This document shows, piece by piece, positions 43,388 through 52,032 of a DNA stretch of 52,756 nt (the first letter of the stretch is position 1; each line of letters opens with the position of its first letter). Origin of the DNA: Flavobacteriales bacterium (GTDB lineage Bacteria > Bacteroidota > Bacteroidia > UBA10329); assembly GCA_021741155.1 (NCBI GenBank), contig JAIOYP010000027.1:1-52756 (forward strand), in the 5' to 3' direction. A model generated the notes under the pieces. That model saw only the letters and a program-made list of their open reading frames with translations, searched no databases and had not been told where the DNA came from. The translations under genes were made by a program, and so were the position numbers.

Positions 43388-43743
43388 GAATGGAATTTGG
43401 GTAAAGATAGAGGATTGGGGAATTACGATTTTTGATTGACGATTTTGAGGGATGCTTCGTTTTAACCACAGAGAGCACGGAGATTGCACAGAGGACACGA
43501 AGAGAATCTGAGATTGACGAATTGCGATTTTAGATCTTGACGGATGCTCCGAATGGAACACAGATGACACGGATTGAACGGATAAACGTTGATTGGTCGC
43601 TGCGCTCCTGATTGGATTCACGAAGAGAACGTTTGTTGCTCTGAGGAACGAAGAGTCTCTTTCTCGTTGCAATTCTAAGACGCTTCCTTCGTCAGCGAAG
43701 CAACTTGCTCATCTTGCACCTCATATCTTCTAACTTTGCATCT
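43388..43743. repeat. Intergenic repeat-phrase region between the DUF885 and barrel genes
   Basis: No gene. Phrases: GATTTTTGATTGACGATTTTGAG and a related TTGACGAATTGCGATTTTAGA; CCACAGAGAGCACGGAG; AACACAGATGACACGGATTG; and CTGAGGAACGAAGAGTCTC (43641-43659) with GACGCTTCCTTCGTCAGCGAAGCAA (about 43679-43703). Versions of the last three occur, partly inverted, at 46250-46465. The region ends in the -7 box TAACTTTG (43731-43738). Confidence 0.65.
43731..43738 (+). promoter_or_regulatory. -7 element that fixes the start of the barrel gene
   Basis: TAACTTTG is an exact TAnnTTTG and ends 5 bases before the GTG at 43744. Transcription from it would begin at about that GTG, which makes the earlier in-frame ATG (43705) impossible for this promoter. 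Confidence 0.55.
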
Positions 43744-44592
43744 GTGCGAAACCTGTTCCCCTTATTCATTTTTATCCTTTTATCATTTAGCGCATTGGCG
43801 CAAGACGAGGATTATTACAAGGAAGAACAGCAGCGCGAACCAATTACCGCTTCCGACCTGCAAGACCTCTATCGCTGGGGACCAAAATTCGGAATTGAGG
43901 CATTTGGCTCTGTAGGTTATTCGCATTTCTACGCACCTTCTACCATTTCGGCTGCCTTCACAAAGGCAACAGGTGGCTTGGGTTACGATGCCGGCATTGG
44001 CGCTCGCATTCGCATCTACCATAAACTCGCTATGGCTTTTGGTTTTCAGTTTTCGGGACGGGGCTACAACATTGGATTTCCGGCTTATGCCGAGATTGAC
44101 ACAGGTACGGCACCCAATACGGCAGTAGCAACCTTAGACATAGACATTGCCGAAAAGGCCAATATCACTTACCTCGGATTCTACATCAAACCCGTAATAG
44201 AGATTAGCCGAAAGTTTCATCTAGCCATCCTATTCCACCCAAGTTGGCAGTTGTCTTATAAGGGCTCATCTACCCAAATCATTACCGGAGGACCACCTTC
44301 CTACATCGGTTCTGTTGGAACATTGCAAGACGAATCTTCGGTAGAAATAATAGAAGAGCAATTTGAATTGGGACTAGAGTTTGCCTATAAATGGGTCATT
44401 GCACCTCAGTTTATCATCAAGCCGCACATCGGCATTAACTTGGCCACCAGTGGCATTTTTCATACAGGTGCCGAAATGCCCACTCCTTTTGGTGGTTGGG
44501 AACAAAATCCCTCTTTTATGACGTTGCGTGTTGGCGTTATCTTTGAAATGGGGATTTGGATGGACCAGCCGAAGACTTCAGCGGCTTATTGA
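43744..44592 (+). CDS. Outer membrane beta-barrel protein (PorT-like)
   Basis: 282 aa from GTG 43744 (VRNLFPLFIFILLSFSALAQ, a good signal peptide). The mature part alternates aromatic and polar residues as in a barrel: GPKFGIEAFGSVGYSHFYAP, GLGYDAGIGARIRIYHKLAMAFGFQFSGRGYNIG, YLGFYIKPVIEISRKFHLAILFHPSWQLSYKG, FELGLEFAYKWVIAPQFIIKPHIGINLATSG, FMTLRVGVIFEMGIW. It has the outline of the outer-membrane beta-barrel/PorT families; specific role unknown. The end overlaps the convergent 44586 gene by 7 bases. Confidence 0.75.
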   Translation: MRNLFPLFIFILLSFSALAQDEDYYKEEQQREPITASDLQDLYRWGPKFGIEAFGSVGYSHFYAPSTISAAFTKATGGLGYDAGIGARIRIYHKLAMAFGFQFSGRGYNIGFPAYAEIDTGTAPNTAVATLDIDIAEKANITYLGFYIKPVIEISRKFHLAILFHPSWQLSYKGSSTQIITGGPPSYIGSVGTLQDESSVEIIEEQFELGLEFAYKWVIAPQFIIKPHIGINLATSGIFHTGAEMPTPFGGWEQNPSFMTLRVGVIFEMGIWMDQPKTSAAY

Positions 44593-46181
44593 ATTCGAAC
44601 CCTCGGCCATCCATCCGTTTTTCGATTCACCTCTACCCCATCCACCGCTTTAATAACCCACTTGCCTTTTGCGGCTTTCACATCAAACGTAATAAACTTG
44701 CCTCCTAGCAAATGAAAGATACCCGAAGTAGGTTCGGGGTTCATTTCTATCACTTTAACCAGCGAATCTCCTTGTTCTGGTAGATAGATAAGACCAAAGT
44801 CTTGGGTTGAATACGTCACCACGGTTATAGCTGCACTTGGTTTAAATAGCTTCCAATTACCGATGGAATCAACCGCCTCGTATTGTTTGGGCAGATGCAC
44901 TTCGCTCCTACCAACCGCAAAGCGATGGTACACGCCCGCATTGTTCCACTTCGGCCATTTTCCTTTTCCGGTGATGTAGAAACAGTCGGCAAGTTCCGTG
45001 GCACCATCATTCAGCATCAATACCGTTGGCCGTGCTATTATTTGAGAAATCTTTCCACGCTGAAAACCACCTGCCGAAAGCAGAAACCCCTTACCGCGAC
45101 TGTGCATTTCGGGACTGCTTCCCTTTCCATGACCAATAAGCACCAAGCGTTCGGAGTCATCTTCGTTCCACACATCTGCAGGCGGACGATAATCAAACAC
45201 CAAGGCAGAAAACGCCTGATGCCGATTATCTGGAATCTCTTCGGCAGCAAACACGCCTTTTTTGTGTTCCAAGTACCACGCTTTGTACATGCTACTTGAC
45301 GGATTATCTACCAGCGAAGTGCCATTGGCGCGCTCCATTCTTCTTCTAAATGGCGAACTCTTCCTGAAATCAGAACTGGTTTTCAGGTATTCTCTCACGA
45401 GGTTATCGAGCGTTTCGGCAGTCTTGTTTCGTAGCGCATCTGAATGTGCGTATGAATGCAAAACCAGCAACGCGGCAATGGTGTAGCCTTCGTAGGGTTT
45501 GGCGTTAAACTCATATTGCCCCGTCAGTTGCAGTTCATCCAGATTATCGAGCAGAAATTGCTCCATGCCGTTCTCTAGGTTATTAAACTCGGTTTCTCCG
45601 TGTTCAAAAAGCCATTGGTTCTTCAAGTATTGAGAGATGTTGGTCATGAGGATATGGTTCTCCGTATCCTTCATAATCTTCATGGTACGAGGCGTTTTGG
45701 TGTGCGGCTTCCCTCCTTCTTCAATCAGAAGATTGCGTGCCAAATGATTGGCAGTCTTGGGCCAAAGCAAGTTGGTATCGTTCTCAAAACGGAACAGAAT
45801 GGCAGAAAGTAGAATGGACGTAAAATCGTAATCGCCATGCGGATTGAGTGCTCCGCTCGAACCGCTGTTGCCCCACACCACAGAATTGAGCAGGAACTCA
45901 TTCACTTCCTTCACCTCCTGATGTGCTACCAACTTAGCAAGCAATGTTCGGGGCGAGCTTGTCTTTGCCTTTTGGCTTGGACTGATGAATTTATCAGCAG
46001 CCTCATGCAGCACCAAGGGATGCGATACTAACTGTTCGTCAGAAATACGTTCGGGCCGAGTCCCAAACTTGAGGTATTCTGTCTTTGGTATCTTCTTAAA
46101 ACTGCGCTGCCAACTGTTTCCAAAATAATAGGCGCAGCCGCTTAGATTGAAAGCCACACAGATGAGAAGGATAATTCGCAT
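44586..46181 (-). CDS. Lipoprotein of unknown function, 531 aa
   Basis: MRIILLICVAFNLSGC gives a lipobox with Cys16. The N-terminal two thirds are helical and rich in Asn, Leu and Glu, in the manner of an (alpha/alpha)6 barrel (LLWPKTANHLARNLLIEEGGKPHTKTPRTMKIMKDTENHILMTN, YEGYTIAALLVLHSYAHS). The last third is beta-rich (WKLFKPSAAITVVTYSTQDFGLIYL). That layout recalls polysaccharide lyases and DUF-type glycan hydrolases such as alginate lyases or heparinases, but no catalytic motif could be confirmed, so no function is assigned. Confidence 0.75.
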   Translation of the reverse strand: MRIILLICVAFNLSGCAYYFGNSWQRSFKKIPKTEYLKFGTRPERISDEQLVSHPLVLHEAADKFISPSQKAKTSSPRTLLAKLVAHQEVKEVNEFLLNSVVWGNSGSSGALNPHGDYDFTSILLSAILFRFENDTNLLWPKTANHLARNLLIEEGGKPHTKTPRTMKIMKDTENHILMTNISQYLKNQWLFEHGETEFNNLENGMEQFLLDNLDELQLTGQYEFNAKPYEGYTIAALLVLHSYAHSDALRNKTAETLDNLVREYLKTSSDFRKSSPFRRRMERANGTSLVDNPSSSMYKAWYLEHKKGVFAAEEIPDNRHQAFSALVFDYRPPADVWNEDDSERLVLIGHGKGSSPEMHSRGKGFLLSAGGFQRGKISQIIARPTVLMLNDGATELADCFYITGKGKWPKWNNAGVYHRFAVGRSEVHLPKQYEAVDSIGNWKLFKPSAAITVVTYSTQDFGLIYLPEQGDSLVKVIEMNPEPTSGIFHLLGGKFITFDVKAAKGKWVIKAVDGVEVNRKTDGWPRVRIQ

Positions 46182-46606
46182 GGTGTAAAATTAGTGGTTG
46201 GTGGTTATTGAGTCTAGTTACAAAACAGGTTGAAAAACATGGTTTTAGTCACTGATGCACAGATTTTTACAGAGAAAAACTGATTATTCGTTTCGCTTCC
46301 AGATACGTTTTAACATTACGATTCTCCGTGAGACGCTTCGTACCTCAGCGAAGCAAACTGCTTAGCTGGTTTTATCTCGGTTGTTTCCCTGAGGCACGAA
46401 GGGTCTCCAGTTAACTATCCGTGAAAAATCCGTGGAAATCTGAGCATCTGTGGCCTTTTCCTGTCAATAATTCAAAAGGCCTGATTACCCCTTCCCTAAC
46501 CCCATAACCAATTACGCTTTCTTATTTTTACGATTCATCAAACAAAGAATGGGCATTAGGTTGCATTTTTCATAACCAAATCTCAAAAGTTTCGTCAAAG
46601 GCTACC
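46182..46606. repeat. 425-base intergenic region with inverted and phrase repeats
   Basis: No gene. GAGACGCTTCGTACCTCAG (46330-46348) and CTGAGGCACGAAGGGTCTC (46389-46407) form an inverted repeat with 17 of 19 bases matching. At 46413-46453 an inverted relative of the ACAGATGACACGGATTG phrase is found (read as GCCACAGATG...CCACGGAT...CACGGAT on the minus strand). Upstream, GATGCACAGATTTTTACAGAG repeats the same theme. The last 150 bases before the sigma gene are AT-rich and hold no clear -7 box. Confidence 0.65.
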
Positions 46607-47191
46607 ATGTTCTCCCTCAGTTCCAATAACAGGCAGAATCTTAGTGATAGCGATCTCATAGAACGTTACCGCTACTCGTTCGACAATGCCTATATCGGAG
46701 AGTTGTTTCAGCGCTACTCGCACATGCTGTATGGGGTTTGCCTCAAATACATGAAGGATGAGGAGAAAGCCAAGGACATAGTGATGGATGTGTTTGAGAA
46801 AGTTCTTATAGACCTTAAGCGCCATCAAGTGGATACATTTCGAACGTGGGTGTATAGCGTGGCGAAGAACCAATGCCTCATGGAGTTGCGAAAGGAGAAA
46901 CGCGTTGACGCCAAACAGGAAGAATTTGCACATCTCAGCAAGGAGATCATGGAATTAGACATTCCGCAGCATCTCAACGGAGAAAGTCAGGAAGAAACGG
47001 ACAGAAAGCTGGATATAGCCATTGATGGTTTGAAGGGCGGACAGCGCGAATGCATTAGAATGTTCTATTTCGAGAAGAAATCTTACGAAGAAATTGAAGC
47101 CAAAACGGGTTATACGTACAACGAAGTGAAGAGCTTTTTACAGAACGGAAAACGGAATCTGAAAATTCAACTCACCAGAGCACATGAGTGA
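46607..47191 (+). CDS. ECF RNA polymerase sigma factor
   Basis: 194 aa. Region 2 (ELFQRYSHMLYGVCLKYMKDEEKAKDIVMDVFEKVLIDLKRHQVDTFRTWVYSVAKNQCLMELRKEKR) and region 4 (IDGLKGGQRECIRMFYFEKKSYEEIEAKTGYTYNEVKSFLQNGKRNLK) are plain; region 3 is absent, as expected for the ECF class. Region 4 ends with an HTH that would read the -35 element. The stop overlaps the start of the next gene by 8 bases, so its likely anti-sigma partner is the TonB-fused protein at 47184. Confidence 0.93.
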   Translation: MFSLSSNNRQNLSDSDLIERYRYSFDNAYIGELFQRYSHMLYGVCLKYMKDEEKAKDIVMDVFEKVLIDLKRHQVDTFRTWVYSVAKNQCLMELRKEKRVDAKQEEFAHLSKEIMELDIPQHLNGESQEETDRKLDIAIDGLKGGQRECIRMFYFEKKSYEEIEAKTGYTYNEVKSFLQNGKRNLKIQLTRAHE

Positions 47192-48425
47192 AATGATTTA
47201 CATACAGGATGATTTTGGAAATCAAATTCCGATGCTAGATGCTTACGGAAACTTTTCTGTGCATGTGCTCATGCTGTATGCTGAGGACAAGTTGTCTGAG
47301 GCCGACCGCAAAACCGTGAATGCGTATGCCGACATGGACGAAATGGCGAAAGATGCATTGGAAGGCTATGCACTTTCAACCAACCCATCAAAGACGAGAT
47401 TTCATCTTGGGCAGCTGAATGCTGATATTCAGAAACGCTCAGGTGCCGCAATGGTAACCGCCATTCCAAAGGAAAAGTCGGATTTTGACTACCGCAAACT
47501 GGCTGCTGCCGTTGCGCTGCTTGTAGTTATTGGAGGAGCATCCTTTTTTGGTGCTAAGTATTTTTCTAAAGAGGAATTGGCAGACAATACACCGTTCGAA
47601 ACTGTGAGTGAAGAAGATTCTTCGGCAGAATCAGAAAGCGGAACTGTGATGGAGCAACCTGTGGAAGAAACAGGGAAGTTGCTAGAGAAAGAAGTAGCCA
47701 AATTATCAGATTCGGAAGATCAAAACCTTGAAACGGAACCAGTAGTTGAGGCATTGAGCAAAGCGGCAGATACTCGAAATCCTGATAAAGCTGGACAAGC
47801 AGAAACTGCGGCTGCAAAAGCCAAAGAAAAACAAGTAGAAAAGTCACAAACACCTCCCGCAAAAGCAGCCGATAAAGAAGCAGCCTTAGCCGATGCCGTA
47901 ACTGGAAATTCGGGTGCGAAGAAAGATGCGAAAGGCGGTGCAGCTACTTCGACAGTAGCCACCAATCAAGCTGCACAGCAAATGCGTGAAGAAACTGCTG
48001 GTGCTAGCCGAGATGCCGATGAAGTGGCCATAACTGCAACGCAGCAGAACAGGTTAGCCGCTGAGCAAAGCAGCAAGTCTCGTGTTGAAAATGATAGACA
48101 GGCGCAAAAAGCTGCCGCATCAGATCCGTCCAGTGGGGCAATTTACCCAGGAGGAGATATTTCCATGTACAAATTCATAGAAAAGAAAAAGATTTACAGT
48201 GATGTGATGCTAGCTCAGAATCTCACAGGTTCCATTACCGTTAGCTTCGATATTGAGACGGACGGACGTGTTTCGAATGCTCAAATCAAGTCTGGAACAA
48301 GTGGTCTATTGAATGAAGATGCCTTGCGTGTAGTTCGCTCTATGCCTAAATGGAAACCCGCGATGGATGCAGCAGGTAAATCCGTAAAAACTTCGAAAAC
48401 GGTCGTAATTAAGTACGGTAATTAA
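47184..48425 (+). CDS. Anti-sigma-like membrane protein fused to a TonB C-terminal domain
   Basis: 413 aa. Residues 1-100 are cytoplasmic and resemble the short helical part of anti-sigma factors (FSVHVLMLYAEDKLSEADRKTVNAYADMDEMAKDALEGY) without a zinc-binding Cys/His set. One membrane helix lies at about 105-123. A long Ala/Glu/Lys linker (130-320), with several Lys-Ala repeats, would span the periplasm. The last 90 residues (YKFIEKKKIYSDVMLAQNLTGSITVSFDIETDGRVSNAQIKSGTSGLLNEDALRVVRSMPKWKPAMDAAGKSVKTSKTVVIKY) are a TonB_C domain. This ties sigma control to energised outer-membrane transport. Confidence 0.85.
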   Translation: MSEMIYIQDDFGNQIPMLDAYGNFSVHVLMLYAEDKLSEADRKTVNAYADMDEMAKDALEGYALSTNPSKTRFHLGQLNADIQKRSGAAMVTAIPKEKSDFDYRKLAAAVALLVVIGGASFFGAKYFSKEELADNTPFETVSEEDSSAESESGTVMEQPVEETGKLLEKEVAKLSDSEDQNLETEPVVEALSKAADTRNPDKAGQAETAAAKAKEKQVEKSQTPPAKAADKEAALADAVTGNSGAKKDAKGGAATSTVATNQAAQQMREETAGASRDADEVAITATQQNRLAAEQSSKSRVENDRQAQKAAASDPSSGAIYPGGDISMYKFIEKKKIYSDVMLAQNLTGSITVSFDIETDGRVSNAQIKSGTSGLLNEDALRVVRSMPKWKPAMDAAGKSVKTSKTVVIKYGN

Positions 48426-48467
48426 CGGTCATCTCTACCGAGATTCCATTCTCGTCTCACCCAAAAA

Positions 48468-51400
48468 TTACTGACGAATAACGTGAACAACACCGTTGTA
48501 AACGTGTCTGTCCAAGTCAGCAAACTCGCGGAAGGTAATTTGGTACACGTAGGTTCCTGTTGGGACCAACTTTAATGAGTGCATATCTCTTCCATCCCAC
48601 TTCTGACCGAACTTACCTGTTTGCCAAAGAATTTTTCCCCAACGGTCAAAGATGAACATGTCGTAACTGTCTTCTTCAAAACCCTCTCCCTGCGGAAAGA
48701 AATAATCGTTGTGTCCATCTTGTGTTGATGCTCCTGACCCTGGGGTAAACGCATTTGGAATATAGATGGCCATTACCGGATCGATGTTCACATATTGATA
48801 GGCAGTGTCGTTGCAATAACCATTTGAACCCAGTAGTTGCACGAGGTAATCTCCAGCATTGTCGTAGCTATGCACTGGGTTTTCCTGATTGCTCGACTCT
48901 CCATCACCGAAATTCCAATGCCATTGAATGGTGCCCACCGAATTATCGATGAATTGTACCACTTCATCCAACACATGCTCACCTTCAATTCTGTAATCAA
49001 ACGCTGCCAACGGAGAAGCGATGTCGTCTTGTACTTCTACAAACGTTGAATCCATACAACCATTGGCATCGGTAACAACAACTTCGTAGTTCCCTTCGCC
49101 AAGTCCGTAATGCGTGGCGGTCTGAATACCGTCCGGTTTCCAGAAATACGTATACGGAGGTGTGCCAAAACCGACTTGAATGACTGCTGCTCCAAATCCT
49201 TGACCACACGTATCTGTCAAATAACTTGGGGTAAGCTTCATTTCTGGCGGCTCATTCATTGTGAACGTTTCCACAAGCTCGCAGCCATTGGCATCTGTAA
49301 TGGTTGCACTATAAGTTCCTCTTGGTAATCCTGTAGCGGCACTACCCACTTGGCTATTTGGGTCATTCCAAACCACTTGAGCGTAAGGCGTTGTTCCACC
49401 AGAAATCTGTGTGATGGCAATGGCTCCATCCGAACCCAAGTAGCAAGAAACTGGCGAAACGGTTGATTCTGCCTCAAGCAAATCGGGCTCAAATAACTCA
49501 ACAGCATCTGTGGTCACACATCCATTCGCATCTGTGATGTCAACGAAATAAATCCCGATGTCCAAACCAGTAAAACTGTGAGCACCAGCAGCAGATGCTG
49601 TTCCCAATGGAGTTCCAAACACATCAGAAAGGCTATAAACGAAAGGAGAAAGTCCATTCTGAACTGCGCCAATCTGTCCATCGCCACTTTCAAAGCAATT
49701 CAAATCCTGTGGCGTTAAGTTCATTATAAGATTTACTGCTGGTTGGGTAATTGTAAAAGCGCCTAACTGTTGGCAACCTGCGGCATCTTGCGACCCGACA
49801 TTATATGTTCCAGCACCAAGACCTGAAATGGATGCAATGCCTTGGGTAGCGGGATTGACCTGAAGTGGTGTTCCAAATGCATCGGTGAACACTATATCAT
49901 AAGGAGCAACTCCGTTTGTAACCGTGAGTGTGGCCAACCCACTACTTCCACCAAAACAAACGTTATCCACAACCACGTAATTGAAGATAAGACCAACTCC
50001 ATCTACAATAATATACGGTTCAGTAACTGTGCAACCATTGCCATCTGTAACCGTTGCGGTGTAATTACCAGCTGGAAGCGCGCTTGGAGTAAGACCTCCC
50101 CAGTTGGTAGCATACGGTGCAGTGCCACCTGCCGGAACACTCGCTGCAGTTCCTGTAGGAAGACCTGGGCACGTAGTTTCCGTAACATTCACTACAAGAG
50201 TAAGATCAGCAGGTTCGGTAATATCAACCTGACCAATAATTTCACAACCGTTGGCATCTGCCACTGTAGCTGATAAAGGACCAGGACATAACGGACTGAC
50301 GTTGTTTCCAACAGCAGCATTGCTCCAAGTAACTGTTACTGGTGCAGCACCACCTTGCACCACGGCTTGAGCCGTGCCATCGCAAGCACCAAAGCAAGTG
50401 ACATCCGTAGAACTAAAAACAGCAGTCGGCCCCGGATTTACAGTTACTTGCTGCGTTACAGTGGCATAGCAACTATCCATCGTAAGTACAGCGAGTGTTA
50501 CCGGAAAATTACCCGCTCCCGAAAAAGTGTAACTCAAATTATTTGAAAGAATGGTGTCCCCTTCTACTATCCAAGCACTTCCAATAATTACCGCACCATT
50601 GCCAGTAGACGTATTCGTGAGCGTTGTAGGATTTCCTTCGCAAACCGTTGTAAACGTGAAATCTGCCGTTGGCGATGGAGAAACCGTAACGTTATTTACT
50701 TGAACTGGTGAGGTACAACCGTTTTCGGTCACTTGAAGTGTAACTGCTTGTGGCCCTGAAGCAGCCCAACCTACCTGATAAGGTCCTTGTCCGGTACCGC
50801 TAACTACCATTCCAGTCCCAAAATTCCAAACGTAAGTTGCTCCTACTGATGCTGAACCAGTATAGGTGATGGTTGCTGGAGATCCAATACAAACAGACGA
50901 ACCGACATTGAATGTTGCTGATGGCCCGGCCAAAATTGTAACTGTGACCGATTCAGTTGCTGAACAGGAATACCTATCAGCAACACCAACATCATAAGTT
51001 GTGGTTTGTAGCGGAGTTACCGTAATTGCAGCCGTGACCTCATTCGTTGACCAAGCATACTGATAAGGCTGAGAGCCCAGTAAAGTTGTTGCCGTTAGTG
51101 TTGATGGATTTCCTGCACAAATATTATTTGCGCTTATCGCGACCGTAATTTCTGGACAAAGATTGACCTCAATTACCGACCTGCTGCTCTCGTTGCACTG
51201 CAAGTCATTCCATTGTCCACCAGGATAAATCTGAACGCACTGTTCTCCATTTGTACATTCATAATCGCAGTTACCAAGCCAATCGGTATCACCGTAACCA
51301 TTGTTATTAGGTTCTCCACCTGCCCAATTCTGATAGATATTTGGATTTCCGTTTGCAGGAGGAAATGGCCCAGTAGTTCCATCACTTGCATAAAAATTGG

Positions 51401-51776
51401 CAGCGCCTGCACCTGTTCTCTGAACACCAATCCAAATGGTTTGTCCGTTATACGGACTCGCATCCAACGCAGCAGAAACTGCCGCGTTTTCAGATGCATC
51501 ATTCATCCAAACCAAGTTGGCTCCCAAGGCTGCTGCTGCTGCCTGAGCCTGCCCTGCCTCTAAAGATGCAGGATTCACGAAATACATACTGCATGGTTGC
51601 CCCTGCACAATCAACGGAACATATCCGGCACCAGTGAAAGCGGCATTGATGGCAGCAATATCGCAGGTTGGCGATTGCGCAAAAACTGGGCTCACAAAAA
51701 AGCCGAAAATCGGTATGATGAATGACCGAACTGAATTGAAGAGCCTTGATTGGAGAGTTATGTAAGTGGTTTTCAT
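48468..51776 (-). CDS. C-type lectin/SprB/PKD adhesin with type B sorting domain
   Basis: 1102 aa. Signal peptide to about residue 33 (...SPVFAQ). A C-type lectin domain (about 45-205) holds WAGGEPNN and WND, the calcium and mannose-type EPN/WND motifs. Ig/PKD-like domains (about 210-470), six SprB-like repeats (about 475-905; each with C[FYP]-x-x-DG and G-x-Y-x-x-x-V-x-D-x-N-G-C), one PKD domain (about 910-1000, with HWNFGDGESSNQENPVHSYDNAGDY) and a C-terminal domain (about 1010-1102) that starts IPNAFTPG and ends GVVHVIRQ: the gliding-associated type B T9SS signal. It should be exported and anchored at the surface, binding glycans. Confidence 0.93.
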   Translation of the reverse strand: MKTTYITLQSRLFNSVRSFIIPIFGFFVSPVFAQSPTCDIAAINAAFTGAGYVPLIVQGQPCSMYFVNPASLEAGQAQAAAAALGANLVWMNDASENAAVSAALDASPYNGQTIWIGVQRTGAGAANFYASDGTTGPFPPANGNPNIYQNWAGGEPNNNGYGDTDWLGNCDYECTNGEQCVQIYPGGQWNDLQCNESSRSVIEVNLCPEITVAISANNICAGNPSTLTATTLLGSQPYQYAWSTNEVTAAITVTPLQTTTYDVGVADRYSCSATESVTVTILAGPSATFNVGSSVCIGSPATITYTGSASVGATYVWNFGTGMVVSGTGQGPYQVGWAASGPQAVTLQVTENGCTSPVQVNNVTVSPSPTADFTFTTVCEGNPTTLTNTSTGNGAVIIGSAWIVEGDTILSNNLSYTFSGAGNFPVTLAVLTMDSCYATVTQQVTVNPGPTAVFSSTDVTCFGACDGTAQAVVQGGAAPVTVTWSNAAVGNNVSPLCPGPLSATVADANGCEIIGQVDITEPADLTLVVNVTETTCPGLPTGTAASVPAGGTAPYATNWGGLTPSALPAGNYTATVTDGNGCTVTEPYIIVDGVGLIFNYVVVDNVCFGGSSGLATLTVTNGVAPYDIVFTDAFGTPLQVNPATQGIASISGLGAGTYNVGSQDAAGCQQLGAFTITQPAVNLIMNLTPQDLNCFESGDGQIGAVQNGLSPFVYSLSDVFGTPLGTASAAGAHSFTGLDIGIYFVDITDANGCVTTDAVELFEPDLLEAESTVSPVSCYLGSDGAIAITQISGGTTPYAQVVWNDPNSQVGSAATGLPRGTYSATITDANGCELVETFTMNEPPEMKLTPSYLTDTCGQGFGAAVIQVGFGTPPYTYFWKPDGIQTATHYGLGEGNYEVVVTDANGCMDSTFVEVQDDIASPLAAFDYRIEGEHVLDEVVQFIDNSVGTIQWHWNFGDGESSNQENPVHSYDNAGDYLVQLLGSNGYCNDTAYQYVNIDPVMAIYIPNAFTPGSGASTQDGHNDYFFPQGEGFEEDSYDMFIFDRWGKILWQTGKFGQKWDGRDMHSLKLVPTGTYVYQITFREFADLDRHVYNGVVHVIRQ

Positions 51777-51903
51777 TAGCAGGGTTGAATTACGCCATTT
51801 GATCGGATAATAGACTTTCCTTTTGGAAGCAAGTTTTCAACATTGCTAACGAATACGAAACGTTGTAGTTGCTATGAAACTTCTAAAAATCTCTATTCCG
51901 AAG

Positions 51904-51911
51904 CAAATGTA
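51904..51911 (-). promoter_or_regulatory. Possible -7 element for the adhesin
   Basis: TACATTTG on the minus strand, exact TAnnTTTG, about 130 bases before the adhesin ATG at 51776. No -33 TTTG lies at the right distance, so this is a weak call. The remaining bases between the adhesin and the 52033 gene hold nothing else I recognise. Confidence 0.35.
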
Positions 51912-52032
51912 CCACCTCGGCATTCTGTAGCGGCAGAGGTCTGCGTATTCTTCAAAGCAAACGCATATAAAAATGAATTACCTTTATTTCGCGGTTTGAA
52001 AAACCACGTGCACGAGAATCTGTATTAAGACC

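Noticed and set aside
43388..43672. Longer reading of the DUF885 gene from 43672
   Set aside because: The 95 extra residues are translated repeat phrases; the lipoprotein signal begins at 43387.
48572..51637. Many open frames on both strands inside the adhesin at 48468-51776
   Set aside because: They are shadows of a long, low-complexity coding region and contain no family motifs.
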